Under the pieces are notes generated by a model that did not search any database, was not told the origin of the DNA, and saw only the letters and a list, made by a program, of their open reading frames with translations. Positions 6,832-13,288 of a DNA stretch of 13,452 bases are shown one piece after another. The position numbers and the translations under genes are program-made. Numbering within the stretch: position 1 is the first letter of the stretch; every line of letters begins with the position of its first letter. Source of the DNA: Oscillospiraceae bacterium (GTDB taxonomy: Bacteria; Bacillota; Clostridia; Oscillospirales; Ruminococcaceae); assembly GCA_017472375.1 (NCBI GenBank), contig JAFUQL010000032.1, positions 1 to 13,452 on the forward strand, written 5' to 3'.

Positions 6832-7482
6832 ATGACCTATTACAAGGTGACCATGCGTCACACGGAGAAGACGCTTGAGAAGCTGTCCCATATGCAGTAC
6901 GATCTGTTCAGCGGCGGCAACCAGATGGCGCGTACCGTCATCAGTCTGGCTGCGCTGATCACCGGCGTACTGAATTTCTCCGAATGGTGGGGATGCCTGC
7001 TGCTGATCTACGGCAGCTATATGTCGTCGAGCAAGTATGCCTCGGCCAACCATGGCGTCCACAAAATGGTGAAGCAGATCAAAGCAGCCGGCCTGGAACT
7101 TCCTTCCTCCCGGTATGAGTTCGAGCACAAGGAGATGCAGGTCTATACCCTGCCTGAGGGCACCCGCCTGGGCCAGCCGCTGAAGTATGCCGACGTCCTG
7201 CGCATGGCGGAGGACGAGGAGTACTTCTACCTGTTCCGCGATGAAAGAGGCGGTTACATGATCCCGAAAAAAGAGCTGGGCAAGGAGGTGGAGTCCTTCC
7301 GCGCTTTTATGAAGGAAAACGGACTGACCCCCTCCAACCGGATCACGCCGTTGGAGAAGATCGTGCGGGCGTTCAAGAAAAAGAACGGCGGCAAGAAGCA
7401 AAGCGGCGCCTTCGGGAATCTGCTGATCGGCAAACAGCAGCCCCCAAAAATGAAGAGCAGCCAGCACCGGAAGAAGAAGTGA
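6832..7482 (+). CDS. YcxB-like membrane protein of unknown function
   Basis: The product is 216 residues. I place it in the YcxB-like group from its architecture, not from a strong motif. It has a short N-terminal domain, two adjacent hydrophobic segments (about 34-48 and 52-66), then a soluble domain with a EEYFYLFRDERGGYMIPKKEL block (129-149). That YxYLF...YxIPK pattern with a following F.eF helix is typical of the family, whose function is unknown. The C-terminal 40 residues are very basic (FKKKNGGKKQ at 181-190, ending HRKKK) and look disordered, perhaps binding nucleic acid or lipid head groups. ATG at 6832 has SD AGGAG (6820-6824). The gene is isolated between two terminators and converges on argS. 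No own promoter is evident. Confidence 0.75.
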   Translation: MTYYKVTMRHTEKTLEKLSHMQYDLFSGGNQMARTVISLAALITGVLNFSEWWGCLLLIYGSYMSSSKYASANHGVHKMVKQIKAAGLELPSSRYEFEHKEMQVYTLPEGTRLGQPLKYADVLRMAEDEEYFYLFRDERGGYMIPKKELGKEVESFRAFMKENGLTPSNRITPLEKIVRAFKKKNGGKKQSGAFGNLLIGKQQPPKMKSSQHRKKK

Positions 7483-7505
7483 CCCGGCGCCCCGGCTGAA
7501 TACGA

Positions 7506-7549
7506 AAAAACGCCCCCGCGTGCAAACTTCTGCACGCGGGGGCGTTTTT
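7506..7549. terminator. Bidirectional terminator between the YcxB-like gene and argS
   Basis: A perfect 19-bp inverted repeat pairs 7506-7524 with 7531-7549 around a 6-nt loop. The outer five pairs are A-T, so each strand has a GC-rich stem followed by a T-run. It stops the rightward YcxB-like transcript and the leftward ddl-murI-DUF1934-argS transcript. Confidence 0.95.
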
Positions 7550-7608
7550 GTGTTTCAGCATTCAGCGGGGCGGCCGGGTGCGGGCCCCTCAGGCGTCGCC
7601 GCGCCGGA

Positions 7609-9369
7609 TCACATGGACTCGGGCACGTTGATCTTGAACATGGTCAGCACGTTGCGGATGACCTGGCGGGTGCCCAGGCACAGGGCGATGCGGGCCTGCT
7701 GGGTGACCGGCTCGGCGTCCTTGATGCGGCAGCTGCCGTAAAACTTATGGAATGCACCGGCCAGATCGGCCACATAGTGGTTGATGCGGGCGGGGTCATA
7801 GCGCTGGGCGGACAGTACGATCTCAGCAGGGAAGGCGGCCAGCAGACGCACCAGTTCCTGCTCGGCGGGCTCGGCGAAGGCGTAGCCCGCCCAGGCGTCT
7901 GCGCCCTGGTAGGCAGTGCCCTCGCTCTCCAGCTTGCGCAGGATGCTGCAGATGCGGGCGTGGGCGTACTGCACATAGTACACGGGGTTGTCGCTGTCCT
8001 GGCGGATGGCCAGATCCAGGTCAAAGTCCATGGCGCTGGCGGCCTGCTGCTGGTTGAACAGGAAGCGGGCGCTGTCGATGGGCACCATGTCCAGCAGGTC
8101 GGTCAGGCTGATGGCCTTGCCGCTGCGCTTGCTGATGCGCACGGGCTCGCCGTCCTTCATCAGGTTCACCAGCTGCATCAGCACCACGTCCAGCTTGCTG
8201 CCGTCCAGGCCGATGGCGTCCATGGCGCCCTTCATGCGGGCCACATGGCCGTGGTGGTCGGCGCCCCAGATGTCGATGGACTTGTCAAAGCCACGGGTGG
8301 CCAGCTTGTCGTAGTGGTAGGCGATGTCGGCGGCGAAGTAGGTGGGGATGCCGTTGGCGCGCACCAGCACCTCGTCCTTGACCTCCTCCTCGCTGCCGTC
8401 GTCCTTGCGCTTCTTGTTGGCGGTGCCGTACTTGGCGGCATACTGGGCGCTGCGGTACATGATGGCGCCGTCCTCGGCCTTGTAGCAGGCGCCGCTGGCC
8501 AGAAGCTGGTCCACCACCGCCTGCACCGCGCCGCTGGCGTGCAGGGTGCTCTCCTTGAACCAAACGTCGTAGGTGATGCGGTACTTGCCCAGATCCTTCT
8601 CCAGATTCTCGATGTTGATGGGCAGGGCGAAGTCGATCAGCGCCTTGCTGCGCTCAGCTTCGTCGGCGTTCAGGTACTTGTCGCCGTGCAGGTCAGCAAA
8701 GGCCTTGGCCCGCTCGATGATGTCCGCGCCCTGGTAGCACTCCTCGGGCAGGGGACAGGCCTCCTCGCCCAGATAGAGCTGGCGGTAGCGCACCGACAGG
8801 CTCTTGCCGAACTTCTGGATCTGGTTGCCCGCATCGTTCAGGTAGAACTCGCGGGTGACCTCGTAGCCGGCCCACTCCAGCACGGCGGCCAGGCAATCGC
8901 CCAGAGCGCCGCCGCGGGCGTTGCCGATGTGCATGGGGCCGGTGGGGTTGGCGGAAACAAATTCCACGTTATAGCGCTGACCCTGACCGAAATCGGTGCG
9001 GCCATAGGCCTCATTGGTGCTGGCGGCCAGCACCACGCCGGTGAACCAGCTCAGAGAGGCATACAGGTTGATGAAGCCGGGACCGGCGATCTCCACCCGG
9101 TCAAAGGCGGTGTCGGCCAGCTCGGGCAGGTGGGCGGTGATGGCCTCGGCGATCATGCGGGGGGCCTTGCGGAAGGCGCGGGCGCCGGCCATGGCCAGGT
9201 TGCTGGCCACGTCGCCGTTCTTGGGGTCGGCGGGGATCTCCACGATGAAGGCGGGCAGCTCGGCCTCGGGCAGGCTGCCGTCGGCCATGGCGGCCTTGGC
9301 GGCCTGTTCCAGCAGCGCCTTGGCCTCGGCCAGCAGCGCCGCGCGGGGGTTGTAGTTCTGGTAGTTCAT
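7609..9369 (-). CDS. argS: Arginine--tRNA ligase
   Basis: A class I aminoacyl-tRNA synthetase that charges tRNA-Arg in the cytoplasm. The product is 586 residues, normal for bacterial ArgS. An N-terminal Add-1 domain (about 1-115) precedes the catalytic core with EFVSANPTGPMHIGNARGG (136-154), in which HIGN is the HIGH signature. FYLNDAGNQIQKF (174-186) and DIWGADHHGH (365-374) follow. ISKRSGK (411-417) stands in for KMSKS, as usual in this enzyme. The C-terminal DALR-type anticodon domain includes YYVQYAHARICSI (463-475). ATG at 9369 has SD GGAGG (9384-9380). It is the last gene of the leftward operon, 53 nt after DUF1934, and is followed by the shared terminator at 7506-7549. Confidence 0.97.
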   Translation of the reverse strand: MNYQNYNPRAALLAEAKALLEQAAKAAMADGSLPEAELPAFIVEIPADPKNGDVASNLAMAGARAFRKAPRMIAEAITAHLPELADTAFDRVEIAGPGFINLYASLSWFTGVVLAASTNEAYGRTDFGQGQRYNVEFVSANPTGPMHIGNARGGALGDCLAAVLEWAGYEVTREFYLNDAGNQIQKFGKSLSVRYRQLYLGEEACPLPEECYQGADIIERAKAFADLHGDKYLNADEAERSKALIDFALPINIENLEKDLGKYRITYDVWFKESTLHASGAVQAVVDQLLASGACYKAEDGAIMYRSAQYAAKYGTANKKRKDDGSEEEVKDEVLVRANGIPTYFAADIAYHYDKLATRGFDKSIDIWGADHHGHVARMKGAMDAIGLDGSKLDVVLMQLVNLMKDGEPVRISKRSGKAISLTDLLDMVPIDSARFLFNQQQAASAMDFDLDLAIRQDSDNPVYYVQYAHARICSILRKLESEGTAYQGADAWAGYAFAEPAEQELVRLLAAFPAEIVLSAQRYDPARINHYVADLAGAFHKFYGSCRIKDAEPVTQQARIALCLGTRQVIRNVLTMFKINVPESM

Positions 9370-9422
9370 AGGTTTGATTCCTCCGGGTCTGTCAATGTCC
9401 TGTTTGGATCGAATTGGTTGGT

Positions 9423-9860
9423 TCAGCGCACCGGGCTGACGCTCACCCGCACCGAATTGCGGCTGATGAAGGCCTCGTTGCCGGAATCCAGCACATAGCT
9501 GAACTCGGCAGTGCCGCCGGCGGCCGTCAGGTCGTGGCGGATCTCATCCGCCGAGACGCCCAGCGTCATGCTGCCGAAGCCGGTCTCGTAGTGGCACAGA
9601 TGGCGGGTGCCCTTTTCGATGATGAGCTGGCTGGGCGCGGGGCCAAAGCGCAGCATGGCCACACGGCTGCCGTCCGCGGCGATCTTCAGGGTGGTGGTGC
9701 AGCCGGCGTAGCCGGTGGCCTCGGTCTCCTCGTAGGAGATGTAGCAGCTGCCGCCCTTCTGAATATAGCTGCCGCGGGTCATCAGCTCGATGGTGTCGGT
9801 GGGCTCCTGCCCGTCGGCCTCCATGGTGCCGCTGATCTTGATCAGATGATCCTCTTTCAT
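9423..9860 (-). CDS. DUF1934 family protein (YwiB-like)
   Basis: A 145-residue protein of the DUF1934 family, predicted to be a calycin-like beta-barrel. Its molecular role is unknown. Supporting pattern: an N-terminal ISGTMEADGQEPTDTIELMTRG strand pair, a central YISYEETEATGYAGCTTTLKI block, then RFGPAPSQLIIEKGTRHLCHYETGFG. The last is the family's conserved 'R.G......f..g....Y.T.yG' segment. Position supports the call: the B. subtilis homologue ywiB also sits directly before argS. ATG at 9860 has SD AAAGGA about 6 nt upstream, and the gene starts 18 nt after murI. No signal peptide or membrane segment is visible, so it is cytosolic. Confidence 0.85.
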   Translation of the reverse strand: MKEDHLIKISGTMEADGQEPTDTIELMTRGSYIQKGGSCYISYEETEATGYAGCTTTLKIAADGSRVAMLRFGPAPSQLIIEKGTRHLCHYETGFGSMTLGVSADEIRHDLTAAGGTAEFSYVLDSGNEAFISRNSVRVSVSPVR

Positions 9861-9878
9861 ATACGTCCTTTCCGAGCC

Positions 9879-10694
9879 TTACCAGGTCTCGATGGGCACC
9901 TGCGTTACAGGGCCGCCGGCGTACCGGCCCAGAAACAGATGGGCCGCCGCGTCGAAGCTCTCGGCGGTGTCACTCACAAAGTATTCGGCGGTCCCGCCTT
10001 CGCTGCGGCCGCTGGACAGCTCCAGCCGCTCCAGAGTCTCCCGGGCAGCGGCGGCGGTCACACGCCCCGGGTCGATGAGGGTCACGTCCGGGCCCATCAC
10101 CTCGCGGATGAAGGGCTCCAGCAGGGGGTAGTGGGTGCAGCCCATGATGAGGGTATCCACGCCGGCGTCCCGCACCTCGTCCAGATAGTCGTGAGCCACA
10201 AGGGTGGTCACCGGGTCTCCGGGCTGCACCCGCCCATTCTCCACAAGGGGCACGAACAGGGCACAGGGGCGGGCGGTGATCTGAACACCCGGCATCAACT
10301 GCTCCAGCAGGCGGGCGTAGCTGCCGCTGCGGATGGTGGCCGGGGTGCCCACCACACCGATGTGCCCGGTGCGGGTGGCAGCGGCTGCGGCCTTGCAGGC
10401 GGCCTCCACCACCCCGAGGAAGGGCACCGGAAGGCGGGCGGCCTCCTCGGCGGGGTAGGTGCTGCTCACCGTGCCGCAGGCGGCCATGATAAATTTCACG
10501 TCCCGGGACAGAAGAAAGCCCAGATCCTGCCGCGTGTACTGCAGGATGGTCTCGCGGCTGCGGGTACCGTAGGGAACTCTGCCCGTGTCACCGAAATAAA
10601 CGATGTCCTCGCCCGGCAGGATGCGCCGCAGCTCACGCACGGCCGTCAGCCCGCCCAGGCCGGAATCGAATACACCGATGGGGCGTTTATCCAT
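9879..10694 (-). CDS. murI: Glutamate racemase
   Basis: A cofactor-independent racemase producing D-glutamate for peptidoglycan. The 271-residue length is typical. The start has IGVFDSGLGGLTAVREL with catalytic-site Asp10 and Ser11, and FGDTGRVPYG (34-43) follows. The two catalytic cysteines are Cys73 (AACGTVSS) and Cys186 (GCTHYPLL, with His188). The first cysteine motif has Gly where the classical ACNT motif has Asn. The ATG at 10694 lies inside the end of ddl, giving an 8-nt overlap (ATGGATAA) and translational coupling of two cell-wall precursor enzymes. AAAGGGA in the ddl end serves as SD. Aspartate racemases are related, but the GCTHYPLL block and the ddl neighbour favour MurI. Confidence 0.95.
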   Translation of the reverse strand: MDKRPIGVFDSGLGGLTAVRELRRILPGEDIVYFGDTGRVPYGTRSRETILQYTRQDLGFLLSRDVKFIMAACGTVSSTYPAEEAARLPVPFLGVVEAACKAAAAATRTGHIGVVGTPATIRSGSYARLLEQLMPGVQITARPCALFVPLVENGRVQPGDPVTTLVAHDYLDEVRDAGVDTLIMGCTHYPLLEPFIREVMGPDVTLIDPGRVTAAAARETLERLELSSGRSEGGTAEYFVSDTAESFDAAAHLFLGRYAGGPVTQVPIETW

Positions 10695-11769
10695 GGTAGG
10701 GTCCCTTTCTCTCCTGCGCCAGCTCTACCAGGCGGCGGCACAGGTCGGCCAGGGGCAGACCTGCGTGTTCCATCATCTGGGGATACATACTGATGGCCGT
10801 GAAGCCGGGCAGGGTGTTGATCTCGTTGCACAGAACTTTGCCGGTGCCGCGCTCCACAAAGAAGTCGCAGCGGCTCAGGCCGGCGCAGTCCAGTGCGCGG
10901 TAGGCGGCCAGCGCCAGCCGCCGCACCTCCTCCAGCTTTTCCTGGGGCAAGTCGGCGGTGATGAGGGTGCGGCTCACCCCGTTCTTGTACTTGTCGTCGT
11001 AGGTGTAGAACTCGTCGCCCGCCAGGATCTCGCCGGGCAGGGTGCTGAACAGCTCGTCGTTGCCCATCACCGCGCACTCCACCTCCTGGCCGTCCACAAA
11101 GCGCTCGAACACCACCTTGTCGTCCTCGGCCAGGGCCACGGCGATGGCCTTGATGAGGGCGTCCCGGTCGGCGGCTTTGCTGATGCCAACACTGGAGCCT
11201 GCGTTGGCGGGCTTCACGAAGATGGGCCAGTCAAGCTGGGCACACACCCGGTCCGCCACGGCGCCGGGGTCGGCGCACTCGCGGCGGCTGGCCCAGGTCC
11301 ACTCGCAGCGGGGCACGCCGGCGGCGTCCAGCAGGGTGTTGGCCACCGCTTTGTCCATGCACACGGCACTGCTCAGCACGCCGCAGCCCACATAGGGCAC
11401 GCCGGCCAGCTCAAACAGGCCCTGGATGGTGCCGTCCTCGCCGTTGCGCCCGTGCAGGGCGGGCCAGGCCACGTCAAAGTTCAGCAGCTCGGCCACGCCG
11501 CCGGTGAGCCAGATGCCGTGCTCGCTGCGGCTGCAGTTCAGGGTGCAGTACTGGGCCAGGGGAGAGGTCTCCCAGCTTCCGTCGGCCATGGCTTCGGGCT
11601 CGCCGGGGAAGTACATCCAGTCGCCGGACTTGGTGATGCCCACCGGCAGCACCTCGTAGCCGGCCTCCTCGAGGCCGCGGCGCACCGTCACGGCGCTGAC
11701 CCGGCTGACCTCATGTTCACTGGAAACGCCGCCGAAAAATACGGCGACGGTGGTTTTCTTTTCCGTCAT
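10687..11769 (-). CDS. ddl: D-alanine--D-alanine ligase
   Basis: An ATP-grasp enzyme making the D-Ala-D-Ala end of peptidoglycan precursors. With ATG at 11769 it has 360 residues. An in-frame TTG at 11799 would add 10 polar residues, but AGAGG 9 nt before the ATG decides for the shorter form. Motifs in order: FFGGVSSEHEVS (11-22, substrate-binding Glu), ALHGRNGEDGTIQG (104-117), MDK (138-140), FVKPANAGSSVGISK (184-198, ATP-grasp) and NEINTLPGFT (315-324, Mg2+ ligands). The omega loop reads FYTYDDKY, with Tyr261 in the place that marks D-Ala-D-Ala ligases. D-Ala-D-Lac (vancomycin-resistance) ligases differ there. It is the first gene of the leftward ddl-murI-DUF1934-argS operon and overlaps murI by 8 nt. 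Confidence 0.96.
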   Translation of the reverse strand: MTEKKTTVAVFFGGVSSEHEVSRVSAVTVRRGLEEAGYEVLPVGITKSGDWMYFPGEPEAMADGSWETSPLAQYCTLNCSRSEHGIWLTGGVAELLNFDVAWPALHGRNGEDGTIQGLFELAGVPYVGCGVLSSAVCMDKAVANTLLDAAGVPRCEWTWASRRECADPGAVADRVCAQLDWPIFVKPANAGSSVGISKAADRDALIKAIAVALAEDDKVVFERFVDGQEVECAVMGNDELFSTLPGEILAGDEFYTYDDKYKNGVSRTLITADLPQEKLEEVRRLALAAYRALDCAGLSRCDFFVERGTGKVLCNEINTLPGFTAISMYPQMMEHAGLPLADLCRRLVELAQERKGPYHG

Positions 11770-11802
11770 GGTTTGATGCCTCTTTCGCTCACATCTCAAA
11801 AG

Positions 11803-11852
11803 ATCTATATAGAATGGTGTGCCCGCAGCCTGCGGGCCATATGCCTATAGAT
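11803..11852 (-). repeat. Nested inverted repeat in the ddl leader
   Basis: An outer 7-bp repeat (11803-11809 with 11846-11852) encloses an inner GC-rich palindrome (GCCCGCAG, 11821-11828, with CTGCGGGC, 11830-11837, 1 nt apart). On the minus strand this lies between the predicted promoter and the ddl start, so it would fold at the very 5' end of the operon mRNA. No T-run follows it in the minus direction, so it is not a standard terminator. It could stabilise the mRNA, bind a regulator as DNA, or affect initiation. Confidence 0.6.
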
Positions 11853-11858
11853 ATTCAC

Positions 11859-11887
11859 ATCATATCACAAACAGACGGATTTTTCCA
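11859..11887 (-). promoter_or_regulatory. Promoter of the ddl-murI-DUF1934-argS operon
   Basis: Read on the minus strand: TGGAAA (11887-11882), 17 nt, TATGAT (11864-11859), preceded by a TGn extended -10. The spacing is ideal, and the -10 box matches 5 of 6. Transcription should start near 11852, giving a leader of about 80 nt. Confidence 0.7.
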
Positions 11888-12049
11888 CCGATGCGGCCCG
11901 GTTTTTTGCGCTGCAGAGCGCCTGCCGCACACCGGCCGCCGCAGGGGCGCCGGCATGGGGCGGGCGGCTCGGCATTTTCGACAAAAAGTGGGCGAACAGA
12001 GGGCGAAAAAACTCTTTTGAGCCGAGCAAAAAAAAGCGGCGAAAAACCC
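11888..12049. other. Spacer between divergent operons, no gene seen
   Basis: The spacer lies between the minus-strand ddl promoter and the plus-strand rpmG promoter. It has a GC-rich first half and an A-rich second half. No credible coding frame is present: frames crossing it lack SD sites and family features. A 7-bp inverted repeat (GCTCGGC at 11967-11973, GCCGAGC at 12021-12027) spans 61 nt and may be chance. Confidence 0.6.
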
Positions 12050-12081
12050 TTGACGGACCTGCCCGCTTGTGGTAGTATAAT
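12050..12081 (+). promoter_or_regulatory. Candidate promoter of the rpmG-secE-nusG operon
   Basis: TTGACG (12050-12055) lies upstream of a perfect TATAAT (12076-12081), but the spacer is 20 nt, longer than usual. The alternative -10 TAGTAT (12073-12078) gives a normal 17-nt spacer with a poorer hexamer. The untranslated leader to rpmG would be about 95 nt and contains a T-rich stretch (12100-12111) and a small CCCA-TTTC-TGGG hairpin (12114-12125). Confidence 0.7.
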
Positions 12082-12181
12082 ATCAACTCTTTTGCGGGGT
12101 TTATTTTTTTGTTCCCATTTCTGGGTGCAGCCCGCAACTCCGAGGGAGGCTGAATAACCGTTAAAATGGAGGTGCCGAAGA

Positions 12182-12331
12182 ATGAGAGTGAAGATCACCC
12201 TTGCCTGCACGGAGTGCAAACAGCGCAACTACAACACCATGAAGAACAAGAAGAACAGCCCCGACCGGCTGGAGATGAAGAAGTATTGCCGCTTCTGCAA
12301 GAAGCATACTGCTCATCGCGAGACCAAGTAA
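12182..12331 (+). CDS. rpmG: 50S ribosomal protein bL33
   Basis: A 49-residue ribosomal protein of the large subunit: MRVKITLACTECKQRNYNT..., ending TAHRETK. It has two CxxC pairs (Cys9/Cys12 and Cys36/Cys39), so it is the zinc-binding C+ form. ATG at 12182 has SD GGAGGTG (12168-12174). It lies 14 nt before secE. The rpmG-secE-nusG-rplK order is common in Firmicutes. Confidence 0.97.
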   Translation: MRVKITLACTECKQRNYNTMKNKKNSPDRLEMKKYCRFCKKHTAHRETK

Positions 12332-12345
12332 GGAAGGGCAGAGAA

Positions 12346-12579
12346 ATGGCTGAGAAAACTGGCAGCAAGCAGCCCGGTAAGATCAAGGCCTTTTTCGGCG
12401 GCATCGCGAAGTATTTCCGCGATACCAAGAGCGAGATGAAGAAGGTTTCCTGGCCCAGCAAGAAGCAGGTCATCAACAACACCATCGTTGTGTGCGTGGT
12501 CGTGTTGATCTCCGCTGTGGCCATTCTGGCTCTGGATGCTCTGTTCGGCGCGGCCGTTGGCCTGCTGATCGGCGCATAA
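12346..12579 (+). CDS. secE: Preprotein translocase subunit SecE
   Basis: The 77-residue small subunit of the SecYEG channel, in the short single-helix form typical of Gram-positives. The amphipathic helix FRDTKSEMKKVSWPSKKQV (24-42) holds the conserved E..KVsWP motif. One membrane helix follows at about 46-64. ATG at 12346 is right: the frame stays open back to 12166, but that stretch is rpmG read out of frame. AGGAAGGG (12331-12338) is the SD. Confidence 0.95.
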   Translation: MAEKTGSKQPGKIKAFFGGIAKYFRDTKSEMKKVSWPSKKQVINNTIVVCVVVLISAVAILALDALFGAAVGLLIGA

Positions 12580-12609
12580 GAGCAACACCTGAAGAACGGA
12601 GGAAGGACA

Positions 12610-13146
12610 ATGGACGAACAGGCGACCCAGGCCTATTGGTATGTGGTGCATACCTATTCCGGCTATGAGAATAAGGTGGCAAAGGACCTGGAGACCATGG
12701 TCAAGAACCGCCGTTTGCAGGACCTGATCCAGGAGGTAAAGGTTCCCACCGAGATGGTGCCCGAGCTGAAAGACGGCAAGGAGCGCCTGGTGGAGCGCAA
12801 GGTCTTCCCCGGCTATGTGCTGGTGAAGATGGTGATGACCGACGACACCTGGTATGTGGTGCGCAATGTGCGCGGCTGCACCGGTTTCGTGGGCCCCGCC
12901 GGCGAAAAGCCCATCCCCCTGTCTCAGGCTGAGGTGGACCGACTGGGTGTGGAGAACACCGCCGAGCTGACCGTGAGCTACAAGGAAGGCGACATCGTGC
13001 GCATCCGCACCGGCAGTATGACCGGCTCGGTGGGCAAGGTGGCCAGCCTGAACAAGGAGGCCCGCCAGGTCACCGTGCTGATCACCATGTTCGGCGGCCG
13101 CGAGACCCCCACCACCCTGAGCCTGGACCAGGTCGAGCTGATCTGA
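12610..13146 (+). CDS. nusG: Transcription termination/antitermination factor NusG
   Basis: A 178-residue RNA polymerase-binding factor. The N-terminal NGN domain begins WYVVHTYSGYENKVAKDL (10-27) and contains VPTEM, ERKVFPGYVLVKM and TWYVVRNVRGCTGFVGP. The C-terminal KOW domain runs from about residue 123 (YKEGDIVRIRTGSMTGSVGKV) to QVELI. The usual GPF turn of KOW reads GSM here. ATG at 12610 has SD GGAGGAAGG about 5 nt upstream, 30 nt behind secE. Confidence 0.97.
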   Translation: MDEQATQAYWYVVHTYSGYENKVAKDLETMVKNRRLQDLIQEVKVPTEMVPELKDGKERLVERKVFPGYVLVKMVMTDDTWYVVRNVRGCTGFVGPAGEKPIPLSQAEVDRLGVENTAELTVSYKEGDIVRIRTGSMTGSVGKVASLNKEARQVTVLITMFGGRETPTTLSLDQVELI

Positions 13147-13179
13147 CCCGAGGCAAGTACGAATCCAAACAAATTCCGG

Positions 13180-13202
13180 TAAAAACCGCAGGTCGGTTTT
13201 TA
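13180..13202 (+). terminator. Terminator-like hairpin between nusG and rplK
   Basis: TAAAAACCG (13180-13188) pairs with CGGTTTTTA (13194-13202) around a CAGGT loop. The GC part is only about four pairs and the T-run is inside the stem, so termination is probably partial. It may separate the rpmG-secE-nusG transcript from rplK, or attenuate it. Confidence 0.6.
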
Positions 13203-13204
13203 TA

Positions 13205-13266
13205 GGGCGGGCGGCCCGCTGCCTGCCCGTGGGAGGCCTGCAAGAAGCAGACCGCTAACTTACCAC
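13205..13266 (+). promoter_or_regulatory. Structured rplK leader, candidate L1-binding region
   Basis: Two abutting hairpins precede the rplK SD. The first pairs 13205-13212 with 13221-13228 (8 bp, one G·U). The second pairs GTGG (13229-13232) with CCAC (13263-13266) and contains GG/CC and CTGC/GCAG pairs around an AAGAA loop, with an asymmetric internal loop on the 3' side. Ribosomal protein L1 is known to repress the rplK-rplA mRNA by binding such a bulged leader helix. The fit here is by position and general shape only. Confidence 0.4.
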
Positions 13267-13288
13267 AAATTTTGGAGGTGCATTTAAA

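Noticed and set aside
9390..9395. A perfect minus-strand TTGACA between DUF1934 and argS
   Set aside because: No -10-like hexamer at 16-18 nt; that position falls on the argS SD and start region, so an internal promoter is not supported.
7747..9498. A 583-codon plus-strand open frame opposite argS
   Set aside because: A repetitive Gly/Ala/Val/His product with no motif or SD; it is a codon-bias shadow of argS.
11770..11799. A TTG start that would extend Ddl by 10 residues
   Set aside because: The SD lies before ATG 11769 and the extension is polar and unlike the family.
9414..11850. Long plus-strand open frames (459 and 415 codons) opposite murI and ddl
   Set aside because: Antisense shadows of well-recognised genes, low complexity and no SD.
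12166..12345. An upstream start that would extend SecE by 60 residues
   Set aside because: The extension is rpmG read in the wrong frame. ATG at 12346 with its SD gives a normal 77-residue SecE.
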